A DNA stretch of 64,000 nt from Capnocytophaga sputigena (GCF_900446695.1 NZ_UAVP01000008.1:186001-250000); one strand, 5' to 3'. Positions 1 through 8,870 are shown, counted from the stretch's first letter. Notes: a model not told the origin generated them from the letters alone. Translations and numbers: made by a program.

Positions 1-1
1 T

Positions 2-2062
2 GACAGAGAAGCAATTGAAGAAGTTTTACAACTAAAACATTCTAAAAAATTCACCGATAAACGGGTGCAGAACTTCCTTACTTTTTTAGAAATTACTCGT
101 GGCAATGAGGTGGTTACAGGCGGTAGCTATTATGACCCTTGGGATTACGAGAACAGAAACTACCAACGATTGCAAAATACTGAACCTCAGCGTGTAGAAG
201 CGCTCTACCGCAGTCTAACCTCCGATGCTTTTTTTGCTAATCGTATATGGTTTCAAGCCGTGCGTTTGAAGTTTTATTCAGAAAACAGAAGTTCCGTAAT
301 TCCTTTCTTTGAAGAAACAGCAGCTTCCCAACCTAAAAACTCGCTCTACTACCGCGCTATGCACTATGTAGCAGGAGCTTATATAGCCGAAAAACACTAC
401 CCTCAAGCTAATGTACTCTTAGCCGAAATATTTGATACCACTCCCGAATTAAGAACGACCGTAGGGTATGATTATCGTCCGTTACCCGATAGAGAAGTTG
501 CACAAATCGCCCAAAAACTCTCTCCTCGTGTACAATGTGCCTTATGGGCAATGCAAGGTTTCTACACGAACAACGAGGCTAATTGTTTGCTAAAAATCCT
601 CACTATCGACCGCCAATCACCTCACGTTGAGTTTCTGCTCACCCGCTTTATAAACAAAATGGAGTACAAACTCAATATATTCGACCGATATGGCGATGAT
701 TTGAAATCTATCAAAGCCTATCATCAGCACGCTCGCAAAGTGAGCACCCAAGTTTTCCCTACCGATTGGCTATTGCTTTTAGCCCGTGAAGGCGACCGAC
801 TTTCCAATCCCTATTTGTGGAAAGTAGCAGGGGGATATGTAGCAATGTTTAGAGGTGAATTTTCTTTGGCACGTCAGCTTTTGCAAGAAGCCGAAAAATA
901 CGTTGAGGGTAACGAGCAAAAAAGTCAGTTGTACCTCTTACAAGCGATGAACGAAGTATCGAGTTTGGAACACATTGATGCTGCTGCCGAAAAACAGCTG
1001 ACTCTACCTATGCAGCGCGTGTGGAACAACCTCTATTTCTACCGCGACGACGATTTTTGTTACGACGGTTCTTTAGTGTATGACAAGTACAAAGCCGAAT
1101 ACCTCAATTACCGCAAATTTACTAACGATTTGCGCTATGATTATGCCTTTACCTTTATGCGTAAATACCTCCGAGTGCTCTATCAGGCACAAGGCAATGC
1201 CCTAATGGCTGAACTCACTCACCCCAAACGCGGTTTTTTCATCAGTGAAGCTAACTATAAGGCTTTTGACGAACTAACTCACAACCCTCACAAAACCGAC
1301 TGGCAGGCACTTTGGATCAACTATTATCCTTATACCAAAGGAGATATATACGAGTGTCGTGGAATTTATCTATTCCGCCAAGACCGCATAGACGAGGCGC
1401 TGGCATTGTTTGAGAAAATACCTTGGGAAACCCGCGGTGCAGAGTATGATTCGGGAAAAGACAAATTAGTGAATGAAAAACGCCGCTTGAGTGAGAAAGC
1501 CTTAGCAGTCAGTCCGTTTAAAGGAGGAGTGTATGATATGTATTACTACGATTATATCACCCCACCTCGCGTGGAATACACTAAGATTTCCTTCTTGCGC
1601 AAAGCCAAGCAACTAAAAGACCATATAGCGCAAGGTAAAGATGTATATCACAGCGCCATACAATTAGGTAACGCTTTTTGTAACACCTCGTTTTACGGCG
1701 TTTCTCGTCAGTTTTACCACAACGAAATCATAGGCGAATGGAGTGCTTTAAGACTTGAAAACAAAGAGAACTACGTGCCTCTTTTGGATATGACCGCTGC
1801 TAAAAAGTATTTTCGGATTGCTCTTACAATGGCAACCACTGATGAACAGCGCGCTGAAGCTGCCTTCTTGCTCGGAAAAGCCGAACGCAACGAGTACTTC
1901 GCTCAGTTGAATTATTACGACATCCCTGAGAAGAAACGAAAATGGATAGATCAATGGGAAGGTTTCCATATACTCGCCAAATACCCTAACACTCAGTATT
2001 ATAAAGAAGCCATTAAGGAATGCGGTTGGTTTGCAGATGTTGTGTATTTGTATAATGATTAA
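2..2062 (+). CDS. Large TPR-like envelope protein, 5' end outside the window (partial)
   Basis: The reading frame is open from base 2 and has no convincing start here; a GTG at 65 is possible, but the translation upstream of it aligns with the full-length paralogue at 3628-5961. The visible 686 residues are rich in Tyr, Trp and Ala and consist of helical repeat units resembling tetratricopeptide repeats. One example is the segment around residues 110-150 with HYVAGAY and a following ANVLLAEIF helix. Motifs shared with the paralogue include NRxWxQxxRLKFYSxNRS, CALWAMQG and SPHxxFLLTRxIN. The paralogue has a lipoprotein-like signal, so this one is probably also an envelope protein. I do not recognise a characterised family and assign no function. 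Two toxin-antitoxin modules separate the two paralogues. Confidence 0.85.
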   Translation, partial: DREAIEEVLQLKHSKKFTDKRVQNFLTFLEITRGNEVVTGGSYYDPWDYENRNYQRLQNTEPQRVEALYRSLTSDAFFANRIWFQAVRLKFYSENRSSVIPFFEETAASQPKNSLYYRAMHYVAGAYIAEKHYPQANVLLAEIFDTTPELRTTVGYDYRPLPDREVAQIAQKLSPRVQCALWAMQGFYTNNEANCLLKILTIDRQSPHVEFLLTRFINKMEYKLNIFDRYGDDLKSIKAYHQHARKVSTQVFPTDWLLLLAREGDRLSNPYLWKVAGGYVAMFRGEFSLARQLLQEAEKYVEGNEQKSQLYLLQAMNEVSSLEHIDAAAEKQLTLPMQRVWNNLYFYRDDDFCYDGSLVYDKYKAEYLNYRKFTNDLRYDYAFTFMRKYLRVLYQAQGNALMAELTHPKRGFFISEANYKAFDELTHNPHKTDWQALWINYYPYTKGDIYECRGIYLFRQDRIDEALALFEKIPWETRGAEYDSGKDKLVNEKRRLSEKALAVSPFKGGVYDMYYYDYITPPRVEYTKISFLRKAKQLKDHIAQGKDVYHSAIQLGNAFCNTSFYGVSRQFYHNEIIGEWSALRLENKENYVPLLDMTAAKKYFRIALTMATTDEQRAEAAFLLGKAERNEYFAQLNYYDIPEKKRKWIDQWEGFHILAKYPNTQYYKEAIKECGWFADVVYLYND

Positions 2063-2097
2063 ATGATTAGAAATAAGCACTATACTTGTAAGTCGTA

Positions 2098-2129
2098 TTT
2101 GGCTGTATGAAGAAAAAGTATTACTTTTG
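2098..2129 (+). promoter_or_regulatory. Bacteroidota-type promoter for the Panacea/SocA-type module
   Basis: TTTG at 2098-2101 is separated by 20 bases from TACTTTTG at 2122-2129. This matches the Bacteroidota -33/-7 consensus TTTG-N19/20-TAnnTTTG. The start codon at 2152 lies 22 bases further on. It makes the toxin-antitoxin module independently transcribed from the upstream gene. Confidence 0.75.
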
Positions 2130-2151
2130 CGATATAAAATAAAGAATTGTT

Positions 2152-2655
2152 ATGTTTGATATAGATAAAAGTAAGGCTATCAATAGTATGTTGTTTGTCC
2201 TTAACCAATTAGGGGCAGAGAAATCAGATGCTCATAAGGTCTTTAAAATCTTATATTTTGCTGACCAAAAGCACTTGGTAAACTATGGTCGTCCCATCAC
2301 AGGTGATACTTATGTGAAAATGCAGTATGGACCTGTGCCATCTTTTCTTAGAAATGTATCAGAAGGCAATGAAAAAGAAGGTCTTATCAATAAAACAAAC
2401 AAACATTTCCTAACTACTTCTTATCAATATGATGAAGAAGACTTATCAGAATCTGAAATAGAGTGCCTAAACGAAGCTATTGCTGAAAATAAAGATATCT
2501 CTTTTAAAAAACTTACTGAAAAATCTCACGATAGTGCTTGGCAAAATGCACAGTGGCGTATTGATTATTTAGCAATGGCAAAAGCAGTTACTAACAATCC
2601 TGATATACTGAATTACATCAAGATAAATGCTTTGAATGAACAAATGTGTTTTTAG
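2152..2655 (+). CDS. Panacea (SocA-like, DUF4065) antitoxin-type protein
   Basis: This 167-residue protein shows the core of the Panacea/SocA domain. Its N-terminal helices contain KILYFADQKHLVNYGRPI (about residues 39-56), followed by GDTYVKMQYGPVPS. That arrangement is typical of the family, which includes Caulobacter SocA (a proteolytic adaptor and antitoxin) and phage GepA-like proteins. Panacea domains are known to neutralise many unrelated toxins, with the toxin normally encoded next door. It has its own promoter at 2098-2129. The next gene starts 2 bases after this stop, as expected for a bicistronic toxin-antitoxin operon. The family call rests on motif recognition only; that it neutralises its neighbour is inferred from gene order. 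Confidence 0.82.
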   Translation: MFDIDKSKAINSMLFVLNQLGAEKSDAHKVFKILYFADQKHLVNYGRPITGDTYVKMQYGPVPSFLRNVSEGNEKEGLINKTNKHFLTTSYQYDEEDLSESEIECLNEAIAENKDISFKKLTEKSHDSAWQNAQWRIDYLAMAKAVTNNPDILNYIKINALNEQMCF

Positions 2656-2657
2656 TT

Positions 2658-3104
2658 ATGGATTTAGGCAGTTTCTTCCCTCAAGAAATAAAAGATAATT
2701 TCGCCAAACGAAATATAGAACTTGGTAAAACACTACTCATTGAAATACCCGACTTCAATATTTCATATAAGAAATACCTGATTATTGTAGCTACTAATGA
2801 ATTGTATATTGCAGGAGTTGTTATTAATACTGAAGTGAATTTAAATGTCGCTTGGAGTGAAAAAGTGAAAAATCTCCACTTACTCATCAAACAACAAGAC
2901 CATTCTTTTTTAAAATACGATAGTTTTGTAGATTGTTCTAAACTGCACAAACGGCTTATCGCTGAAATATGCAATGCTATAAAAGAAAACCCAAGTATGG
3001 TAGTAGGAAATGTTACTGATAGTTTTTTAAGAGAATTGCAAATCACTATCACAAACGCTAAAACTATCTCTATCAAAGATAAAAAAGATTTTGGATTTTT
3101 ATAA
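2658..3104 (+). CDS. Candidate toxin partner of the Panacea-domain antitoxin
   Basis: I chose ATG 2658, two bases after the antitoxin stop, rather than the overlapping GTG at 2646. The 148-residue product has alternating beta-strand-like stretches: KYLIIVAT, LYIAGVVINTE and HSFLKYDSFVDCSKLHKR. The order of a strand-rich N-terminal half, a VVINTEVN-like strand and a DSFVDCSKLH strand is reminiscent of the small beta-barrel of MazF/PemK-type RNases, but no diagnostic catalytic residue can be named with certainty. There is no signal peptide or membrane segment, so it is predicted to be cytoplasmic. The toxin role is inferred from tight coupling to a Panacea gene; the sequence family itself is not one I recognise. 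Confidence 0.6.
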   Translation: MDLGSFFPQEIKDNFAKRNIELGKTLLIEIPDFNISYKKYLIIVATNELYIAGVVINTEVNLNVAWSEKVKNLHLLIKQQDHSFLKYDSFVDCSKLHKRLIAEICNAIKENPSMVVGNVTDSFLRELQITITNAKTISIKDKKDFGFL

Positions 3105-3137
3105 AAACTTTTAAAACCTATATTAAATCGTTAAAAT

Positions 3138-3365
3138 ATGTATACCATCAATTTACAAACCCCACAGTTTTTAACCGATTCTAACGGAAATTCTTTAGCT
3201 CTAATCCCTGCTGACGAATATCGCGAATTATTAGCTTTAGTCGAAATGTACGAAGAATTAGAAGACATACGTTCCGTTCGTGAAGCTAAAGGAGAAGAAA
3301 CAGAACCTATTGATGTTTTCTTTGAAAGAGTAGAAAAATACAGAAAAGAAAATGGAATCAGTTAA
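3138..3365 (+). CDS. RelB/Phd-like antitoxin
   Basis: This 75-residue acidic protein begins with a short strand region (MYTINLQTPQFLTDSNGN), continues with ALIPADEYRELLALVEMYEELEDI and ends in a charged helix. This is the usual shape of Phd/YefM/RelB-type antitoxins, where an N-terminal DNA-binding or dimerisation part precedes a toxin-wrapping helix. It overlaps the following RelE-like toxin gene by 14 bases (3352-3365), indicating translational coupling. It probably autorepresses the operon together with the toxin, as is usual for the family. The antitoxin call depends partly on the clear identity of its neighbour. Confidence 0.8.
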   Translation: MYTINLQTPQFLTDSNGNSLALIPADEYRELLALVEMYEELEDIRSVREAKGEETEPIDVFFERVEKYRKENGIS

Positions 3366-3627
3366 AAAAGAATACACAGTAATCATTATTAAGAAAGTCG
3401 ATAAATTTCTTAATTCATTATCTGAACCTCATTATTCTGCCATTAAAAAGGCTGTTTATGCTCTTGCTGATGAGCCACGCCCCTTTGGTTATACCAAATT
3501 AACAGGTGAAGATTCTTATAGAATAAGAGTAGGTGATTATAGAATTATTTACAATATTTTTGATGATATTGTAACAGTAGAAGTAATCAATATCAATCAC
3601 AGAAGAGAAGTGTATAAAAGAAAATAA
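3352..3627 (+). CDS. RelE/ParE-superfamily toxin
   Basis: The 91-residue product is a typical RelE-fold toxin. It has an N-terminal strand and helix (YTVIIIKKVDKFLNSL), a helix with DEPRPFGYTKLTG, and the characteristic strands YRIRVGDYRIIYNI and VTVEVININHRREVYKR. Basic residues Arg and Lys at the C-terminal strand are the usual ribosome- or mRNA-contacting residues of the RelE branch. It should act as a ribosome-dependent mRNA endonuclease that is held inactive by the upstream antitoxin, although ParE-like gyrase inhibition cannot be excluded by sequence alone. Its stop codon is directly followed, without a spacer, by the ATG of the 777-residue envelope protein at 3628, so read-through transcription into that gene is likely. 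Confidence 0.88.
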   Translation: MESVKKEYTVIIIKKVDKFLNSLSEPHYSAIKKAVYALADEPRPFGYTKLTGEDSYRIRVGDYRIIYNIFDDIVTVEVININHRREVYKRK

Positions 3628-5961
3628 ATGAAAAAACACCTAAAACTCATCATTAGCCTTAGCGCCGCTACAATAGTAGGCATTGGCACTTACCTCTACG
3701 CTTGTGCCGATGGAGGTTGGTACTACCTCTACAACTCAGTATTCTCCCCCAAAGTTACTGTAAATAAAACTTCTTATACCCCTCTCTACTTAGAAGGGGA
3801 AAACCTTTTCTACGGCGATTACGACACTGATTCCCAAGGAAATTTATCTTCGTCCGACCTCAATGATTGGAAGCAATACCTCGGTAAAGATTTTTGGGCG
3901 GAAGGTATTCAATATTTTATGTACAACAACGATGCTCTTGCCGATATTCGCAAATACAACGATGCAACCGACAAGAGTAGTGTACGACTTTCTCATCATA
4001 CCCCAAAAACCCAAAGCGCACGCCTTACCAACTTCTTTGTTCTTTTAGACATCGCTCGTAACAACGAATCTATCACTAACAACACCCAAAGCGCTTGGGA
4101 TTACGAAAAACGCAACGTACAATATACTCAAAACAGCCAAATAGAAAAAGCTGAAAAACTATATCAAAAAGCAGTTGCTAATAAAGATACTTTTTTCGCA
4201 AACCGTATGTGGCTACAGGTGATGCGCCTCAAATTCTACTCTGCCAACCGCAGCGCTGTAATTGCTTATTTTGAACAGACCCAAGCCGGTCAGCCAAAAA
4301 ATAGTGTCTATTACCGCGCATTGCACTATGTAGCTGGGGCTTATAAATCACAGAAGAACTACGCCAAAGCTAATGCGCTCTTGGCAACACTCTTCAGCGA
4401 AGTACCTAAACTGCGAAAAACCGTTACTTTTGAGTACCGCGCCCTCACCGATAGTGAAACCGAAAAAATAGCCGCTTCTCTTTCCAAAGCCGAACAATGT
4501 GCTCTCTGGGCAATGCAAGGCTATTACAGCAAAGAAGAGGTAGCTATCCAGAAAATACTGCACATCGACCCTAAATCACCCCACATCGATTTTCTCCTCA
4601 CCCGCTATATCAACCGCATAGAGGGTGTGGTAAATAAATTTGGTGATCTCTACCAAAACCAGCCTCTTACAAATGCTACTGCTTATCATCAATACACTCA
4701 CAAGGTGGCAACCCAAGATTTCAAAACCGATTGGCTGCTACAAACTGCTCGTGAAGGAAAAGTAGGCAATCCTTATTTGTGGAATGTAGCAGCGGGGTAC
4801 GTTTCGATGTTCCGCAATGAGGCTACAGAAGCTAAAGATTTTCTCAAAAAAGCTGATGCCGTTGCCAAAAACGAAAAACAAAAAGTACAAGTGCGCATCA
4901 TCGATGTGATGAATGATGTTACTGCGCTACAACAAATAACTGCTACCGACGAGGAGCGCCTCACTAAAAAAGTAGAATGGATGTGGCAATCTGCGCTCCT
5001 TAAAGAAAGTGAATACAAATCGGCTTTGCGCTCTCGCTATGCTTTTGATTTGGTACGCAACTACCTTTCAGCGCTTTACAATGTGCAAAAGAACTTGGTA
5101 ATGAGTGAAATCACTTGTCCAAAAGATGGTTTTTATGAAAACAACAACCATTCAGCAGCTATTGAAAAATTCTTGTTAAAAACAAACAAAACCCCTTGGG
5201 AAGCCTTTTGGGCAAAAGAATACGCATTTACTTTAGGCGAAATCTACGAAAGTCGTGCTATCTATGCTTTCTACAAAAATGACCTCGATAAGGCAATTGC
5301 CGAAATGAAAAAAATACCTTTTGAAAGCCGACAAGTATATGATGAACAAGCTGAAAAAATGGTGTCCAAACAGCTAAAACTGAGTGAAAGTTCACTACCT
5401 GCCAATCCGTTTAACGGCTTTATCAAAGACTGTCACGACTGTGAACACGCCAAAAAACGCTCCCCTTACACCAAAATCTCTTTCTTGCAAAAAGTGAAAG
5501 AAATGGAGGATAAACTTGCAAAAGGTGAAGATATGTACAACAACGCACTCCTATTGGGCAATGCGTTCTACAGCGCTTCCTATTTTGGCAACAGCCGCGC
5601 GTTCTACTACAACGATATTTTAGGGGAAGCAGGAGGCTTTTTTGTAAATGCTCAGAATATGACTATGTTACTCAATATGACCCACGCCAAAAAATACTAC
5701 CAAATCGCTCAGCAACACGCTTCTACCGATGAGCAACGCGCTAAAATAGCCTATATGCTCGCCAAAGTAGAACGCAACGAGTTTTACAACAAACAGTACT
5801 ATTCCGAAGGTAAAATATACGGTGTGAGTCCTTGGGAGAACGAAATCGCTTTTAAAGATTGGCAAGGCTTTAAAGAACTCCGCAAATATCCTCATACCCA
5901 ATATTATAAGGACGTGATTCGCGAATGTGGATACTTCAGAAAGGTAACAGGTAACAAGTAA
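3628..5961 (+). CDS. Large TPR-like putative lipoprotein, paralogue of the first gene
   Basis: This 777-residue protein begins with a hydrophobic signal (MKKHLKLIISLSAATIVGIGTYLYACADG). The LYAC at residues 23-26 fits a lipobox, so it may be an outer-membrane lipoprotein. The mature part is built of helical repeats rich in Tyr and Ala (for example YYRALHYVAGAYKSQKNYAKANALLATLF near residues 230-260), resembling tetratricopeptide solenoids, and it has a CxxC (CHDCEH) near residue 605. It aligns along almost its whole length with the protein encoded at 2-2062, so the two are an old tandem duplication. The ATG abuts the stop of the relE-like gene. No known function is recognised; a scaffold or binding role in the envelope is inferred only from the repeats and signal. 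Confidence 0.85.
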   Translation: MKKHLKLIISLSAATIVGIGTYLYACADGGWYYLYNSVFSPKVTVNKTSYTPLYLEGENLFYGDYDTDSQGNLSSSDLNDWKQYLGKDFWAEGIQYFMYNNDALADIRKYNDATDKSSVRLSHHTPKTQSARLTNFFVLLDIARNNESITNNTQSAWDYEKRNVQYTQNSQIEKAEKLYQKAVANKDTFFANRMWLQVMRLKFYSANRSAVIAYFEQTQAGQPKNSVYYRALHYVAGAYKSQKNYAKANALLATLFSEVPKLRKTVTFEYRALTDSETEKIAASLSKAEQCALWAMQGYYSKEEVAIQKILHIDPKSPHIDFLLTRYINRIEGVVNKFGDLYQNQPLTNATAYHQYTHKVATQDFKTDWLLQTAREGKVGNPYLWNVAAGYVSMFRNEATEAKDFLKKADAVAKNEKQKVQVRIIDVMNDVTALQQITATDEERLTKKVEWMWQSALLKESEYKSALRSRYAFDLVRNYLSALYNVQKNLVMSEITCPKDGFYENNNHSAAIEKFLLKTNKTPWEAFWAKEYAFTLGEIYESRAIYAFYKNDLDKAIAEMKKIPFESRQVYDEQAEKMVSKQLKLSESSLPANPFNGFIKDCHDCEHAKKRSPYTKISFLQKVKEMEDKLAKGEDMYNNALLLGNAFYSASYFGNSRAFYYNDILGEAGGFFVNAQNMTMLLNMTHAKKYYQIAQQHASTDEQRAKIAYMLAKVERNEFYNKQYYSEGKIYGVSPWENEIAFKDWQGFKELRKYPHTQYYKDVIRECGYFRKVTGNK

Positions 5962-5974
5962 TAGATAACAAATA

Positions 5975-6496
5975 ATGAATAAGATAGATATTATACTGCT
6001 AATTATTTTAGGTTTTGGCTTAGTACGCGGTTTTATGCGCGGACTTATTATTGAGATGGCATCTCTTTTGGCTATTGTAGTAGGCATTTATGGAGCGATA
6101 CACTTTTCGTTCTTTACTGCCTCTCTCTTAGACAAAATACTCCCTGCCGAAAAACAAACTTTAGAGGTCGTTGCCTTTGGGATAACCCTCATCGTATTGG
6201 TATTGGGCGTAATGCTTTTGGCAAAAATACTTACCAAAATGATCAAAGCTGCCGAACTCGGTTTTCTCAATCGATTGGGGGGAGCTTTGTTTGGGTTGCT
6301 AAAATCTATTGTGATTGTAGGCTCTATATTTGTATTTTTAGAGCGTACTTTTCAAACCGAAAAATGGCTTTCAACTTCAGCCCTTAGCGAATCAGTACTC
6401 TACAAGCCCGTAAAGAGCGTCAGCCAAGTGGTGTACGCCAATGTATTCCCCGATAAAGAAACGGAGGAAGTGAAAAGAGAAAATACAACATACTAA
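5975..6496 (+). CDS. cvpA: CvpA family inner-membrane protein
   Basis: This 173-residue protein has the four hydrophobic segments and N-terminal signature of the CvpA (colicin V production) family: IDIILLIILGFGLVRGFMRGLI at the start, then transmembrane helices around residues 30-50, 62-84 and 100-120. The loop GFLNRLGGALFGLLKS is the conserved family motif preceding the last helix. CvpA proteins sit in the inner membrane and have been tied to colicin export and envelope stress; their exact biochemical role is unsettled. It lies 13 bases after the TPR-like lipoprotein gene and 13 bases before the next lipoprotein gene, so it is likely co-transcribed. The leader just before its ATG is a short tandem repeat of GGTAACA-like units. 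Confidence 0.88.
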   Translation: MNKIDIILLIILGFGLVRGFMRGLIIEMASLLAIVVGIYGAIHFSFFTASLLDKILPAEKQTLEVVAFGITLIVLVLGVMLLAKILTKMIKAAELGFLNRLGGALFGLLKSIVIVGSIFVFLERTFQTEKWLSTSALSESVLYKPVKSVSQVVYANVFPDKETEEVKRENTTY

Positions 6497-6509
6497 TATA
6501 TAAAACATT

Positions 6510-7307
6510 ATGAAAAAAATCCTTTTATTATCTCTTGCTGTCCTCGCTATTACCGCTTGCGAGCGCAAAACTGCTGCCGATGTCTATAAAGGCGTTCAGG
6601 AAACCCGTCCCGCTATCGATAAAAACGGGAATCCTATTGAGGGTTTAGCCGTTGATTCATTGCAATTTGAAACCGAAGTACGCAGCGTACTCCCTACCCA
6701 ACACCCTCAGTACCGCCTTACTCCTGTTTTCAAAGTGAACTACAGATACGGCGATCGCTCTGTGGGTGAATCTCAAAAACTCAGCAAGTATAGCTACAGC
6801 GACTCCTATTATGCACGCCACAACAATGGCAACAACTGGAATGGCAATATCGTGGCAGGTTTTGAAACTATTTATGGCGACGAAATGGTGAACGTCTCCC
6901 TTTTTGATGTAGAAAAACAAGAGCAGAAACTGTTCTTTGAAAAACCCGTACTCATAGAAAATGTCTACTATCCTTCGGCTACTCGTGATACTTTGCAAAA
7001 CAAAAACGTGAACCGCAACTTCTATATGATTTCTTGCTACGACGAGGATACCGATAAAGATGGCTACTACACCCGCGTTGATTTACGTCGGTTTTACCTC
7101 TATCAGTTGGACGGCACTCGGGTGAAAGCCCTCATTCCTAAAGAATACGGGGTCATAGGCTCCGATTACGATGGGGTGAATGATGCGCTCTACGTCTATG
7201 CGCGTTTAGACAGCAATAAAAATGGTACTATCGACCCTAAAGAGCCTAAACACATCTTCTTAATCGATTTGAAAAAGCCTGAAACTACGGCGTTGTTATA
7301 CAAGTAA
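6510..7307 (+). CDS. Putative lipoprotein of unknown function
   Basis: The 265-residue product starts with a classic type II signal peptide, MKKILLLSLAVLAITACERK, with the lipidated cysteine at residue 17. The mature part contains no catalytic motif that I recognise. It includes two acidic, calcium-loop-like stretches (DEDTDKDGYYTRVD near residue 175 and DSNKNGTIDPKEPKH near residue 242), the second resembling an EF-hand or dockerin-type DxNxDGxxD loop. A metal-binding role is therefore possible but unproven. The gene is tightly packed between cvpA and rsgA; its stop is directly followed by the rsgA ATG. Confidence 0.8.
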   Translation: MKKILLLSLAVLAITACERKTAADVYKGVQETRPAIDKNGNPIEGLAVDSLQFETEVRSVLPTQHPQYRLTPVFKVNYRYGDRSVGESQKLSKYSYSDSYYARHNNGNNWNGNIVAGFETIYGDEMVNVSLFDVEKQEQKLFFEKPVLIENVYYPSATRDTLQNKNVNRNFYMISCYDEDTDKDGYYTRVDLRRFYLYQLDGTRVKALIPKEYGVIGSDYDGVNDALYVYARLDSNKNGTIDPKEPKHIFLIDLKKPETTALLYK

Positions 7308-8246
7308 ATGGAAGGATTGGTATACAAATCTACAGGCAGTTGGTATATGGTGAAGGACTTGGCAACGGGTCATTTTCACGACTGCCGCATCAAAGGAAAA
7401 TTCCGCCTAAAGGGCATCAAGAACACGAACCCCATAGCGGTGGGCGATCGGGTGGTGTTTGAATTGGAAGAAGAAGACAGAGGGGTCATTACCGAAATAC
7501 ACCCGCGCGACAACTATATCATCCGAAAATCGGTGAATCTCTCTAAGCAAACTCACATTATCGCATCGAATATCGACCTCGCTTTTTTGGTGGTAACACT
7601 CAACAATCCACCTACTTCCACTACCTTTATCGACCGTTTTTTGGTTACTGCCGAAGCCTATAGTATCAAAACTGTACTGCTTTTCAACAAAGTAGATACT
7701 TATAATGAAGATGAACTCACCGAAGTGAAATACCTCGCCTCAGTATATCGCAAAGCAGGCTATGAATGTATTGGCATCTCGGCTGCTACGGGCAAGAATA
7801 TTGACAAGGTAAAAGCGGCTATGGAAGGCAAAACTTGTGTAGTATCAGGGCATTCTGGTGCAGGAAAATCTACCCTTATCAACGCTATCGACCCTCATTT
7901 ACACCTTAAAACTGCCGAAATCTCTCAGCTTCATCAGCAAGGACAACACACTACCACTTTTGCCGAAATGTTCGACCTGCCCTTTGGAGCGCGCATTATT
8001 GACACCCCAGGTATCAAAGGCTTTGGAATGGTTGAAATAGACAACAACTCACTCACCGACTATTTCCCAGAGTTCTTCGCTCTCAAACACCATTGCAAAT
8101 TCAACAACTGTCTCCACACCGATGAACCCCAATGCGCTATAAAAGAAGCCTTAGAACGCGACGAAATCGCTTGGTCGCGCTACAAAAGCTATCTGCAAAT
8201 CCTTTCCGGAGATGACAAGGTATATAGAGAAGAAAACAATCAGTAG
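7308..8246 (+). CDS. rsgA: Ribosome small subunit-dependent GTPase A
   Basis: RsgA (YjeQ) is a GTPase that assists late maturation of the 30S subunit. The 312-residue protein has the family layout: an N-terminal OB-fold (about residues 1-70), then a circularly permuted GTPase domain whose motifs come in the order G4 (NKVD, about residue 127), G1 P-loop (GHSGAGKSTLIN, about residue 181) and G3 (DTPG, about residue 230). It ends in a zinc-binding region with C-x4-C-H-x6-C (CKFNNCLHTDEPQC, about residue 265). All key residues are present and the length is normal. The ATG directly follows the stop of the preceding lipoprotein gene, so translation is probably coupled. Confidence 0.97.
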   Translation: MEGLVYKSTGSWYMVKDLATGHFHDCRIKGKFRLKGIKNTNPIAVGDRVVFELEEEDRGVITEIHPRDNYIIRKSVNLSKQTHIIASNIDLAFLVVTLNNPPTSTTFIDRFLVTAEAYSIKTVLLFNKVDTYNEDELTEVKYLASVYRKAGYECIGISAATGKNIDKVKAAMEGKTCVVSGHSGAGKSTLINAIDPHLHLKTAEISQLHQQGQHTTTFAEMFDLPFGARIIDTPGIKGFGMVEIDNNSLTDYFPEFFALKHHCKFNNCLHTDEPQCAIKEALERDEIAWSRYKSYLQILSGDDKVYREENNQ

Positions 8247-8249
8247 GAT

Positions 8250-8870
8250 ATGAGAAATAATTTCGACCTCATCAGTGAACTTATCGACAAGCGCCTTGCT
8301 GCTATAAGCAATAAAGCAGAGAGAGAGCAATTGTTTTTCTTCGTCTTTTTGTTGCAGCGCAAAAAAGATATTGAGGAACTACACAAAAGTACTCATATCG
8401 TGAAAATGTATCAGATAAAAGACCGCAAGTCGTTATTAGCTAAAAGAGATGAGATTGTAAAACTCTGTGAGGTTTTTCAATGTAGAGCAATGATCAATCT
8501 CAATCCCAAGAGTTATAGAAATGTAGCTTTTGATATGCTCAAACGCCTCCCCGATTTGCTACAACAAGAACACTATGCACGCGTAGAAAAACTGTTTGCC
8601 TCTTGTGTAAGTGCTTCGGGTATAGGCAGTAAAAAACTCAAAAAGTACTGGATTATAGATATAGACAGCGACACTCATCAGGTTGATATAGCTCAAATAG
8701 AAGCACAAATCAAGATAGCGACTCCCGCAGAAGAAAATAAAATTATAGCTCACATCCCTTCCAAAACAGGTATGCACCTCATCACTACCCCTTTTGATGT
8801 AACTCAAGTAACGTTACCTGCTTCCGTAGAACTCAAAAAAGACTGTCTTACTAATTTGTTTATTTATTAA
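8250..8870 (+). CDS. Hypothetical protein, possibly related to the primase-polymerase (AEP) fold
   Basis: A 206-residue soluble protein with no signal peptide, starting 3 bases after rsgA. The N-terminal third is helical. The C-terminal half contains YWIIDIDSD (around residue 132), a strand ending in an Asp-x-Asp pair, and later HIPSKTGMHLITTPFD (around residue 168). The spacing of a hhhDxD strand and an S-x-x-G-x-H strand recalls the two nucleotide-binding motifs of archaeo-eukaryotic primases. That link is an inference from two short motifs; the remaining AEP signature residues are not evident. It may simply be a conserved Bacteroidota hypothetical. It is probably co-transcribed with rsgA. 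Confidence 0.65.
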   Translation: MRNNFDLISELIDKRLAAISNKAEREQLFFFVFLLQRKKDIEELHKSTHIVKMYQIKDRKSLLAKRDEIVKLCEVFQCRAMINLNPKSYRNVAFDMLKRLPDLLQQEHYARVEKLFASCVSASGIGSKKLKKYWIIDIDSDTHQVDIAQIEAQIKIATPAEENKIIAHIPSKTGMHLITTPFDVTQVTLPASVELKKDCLTNLFIY

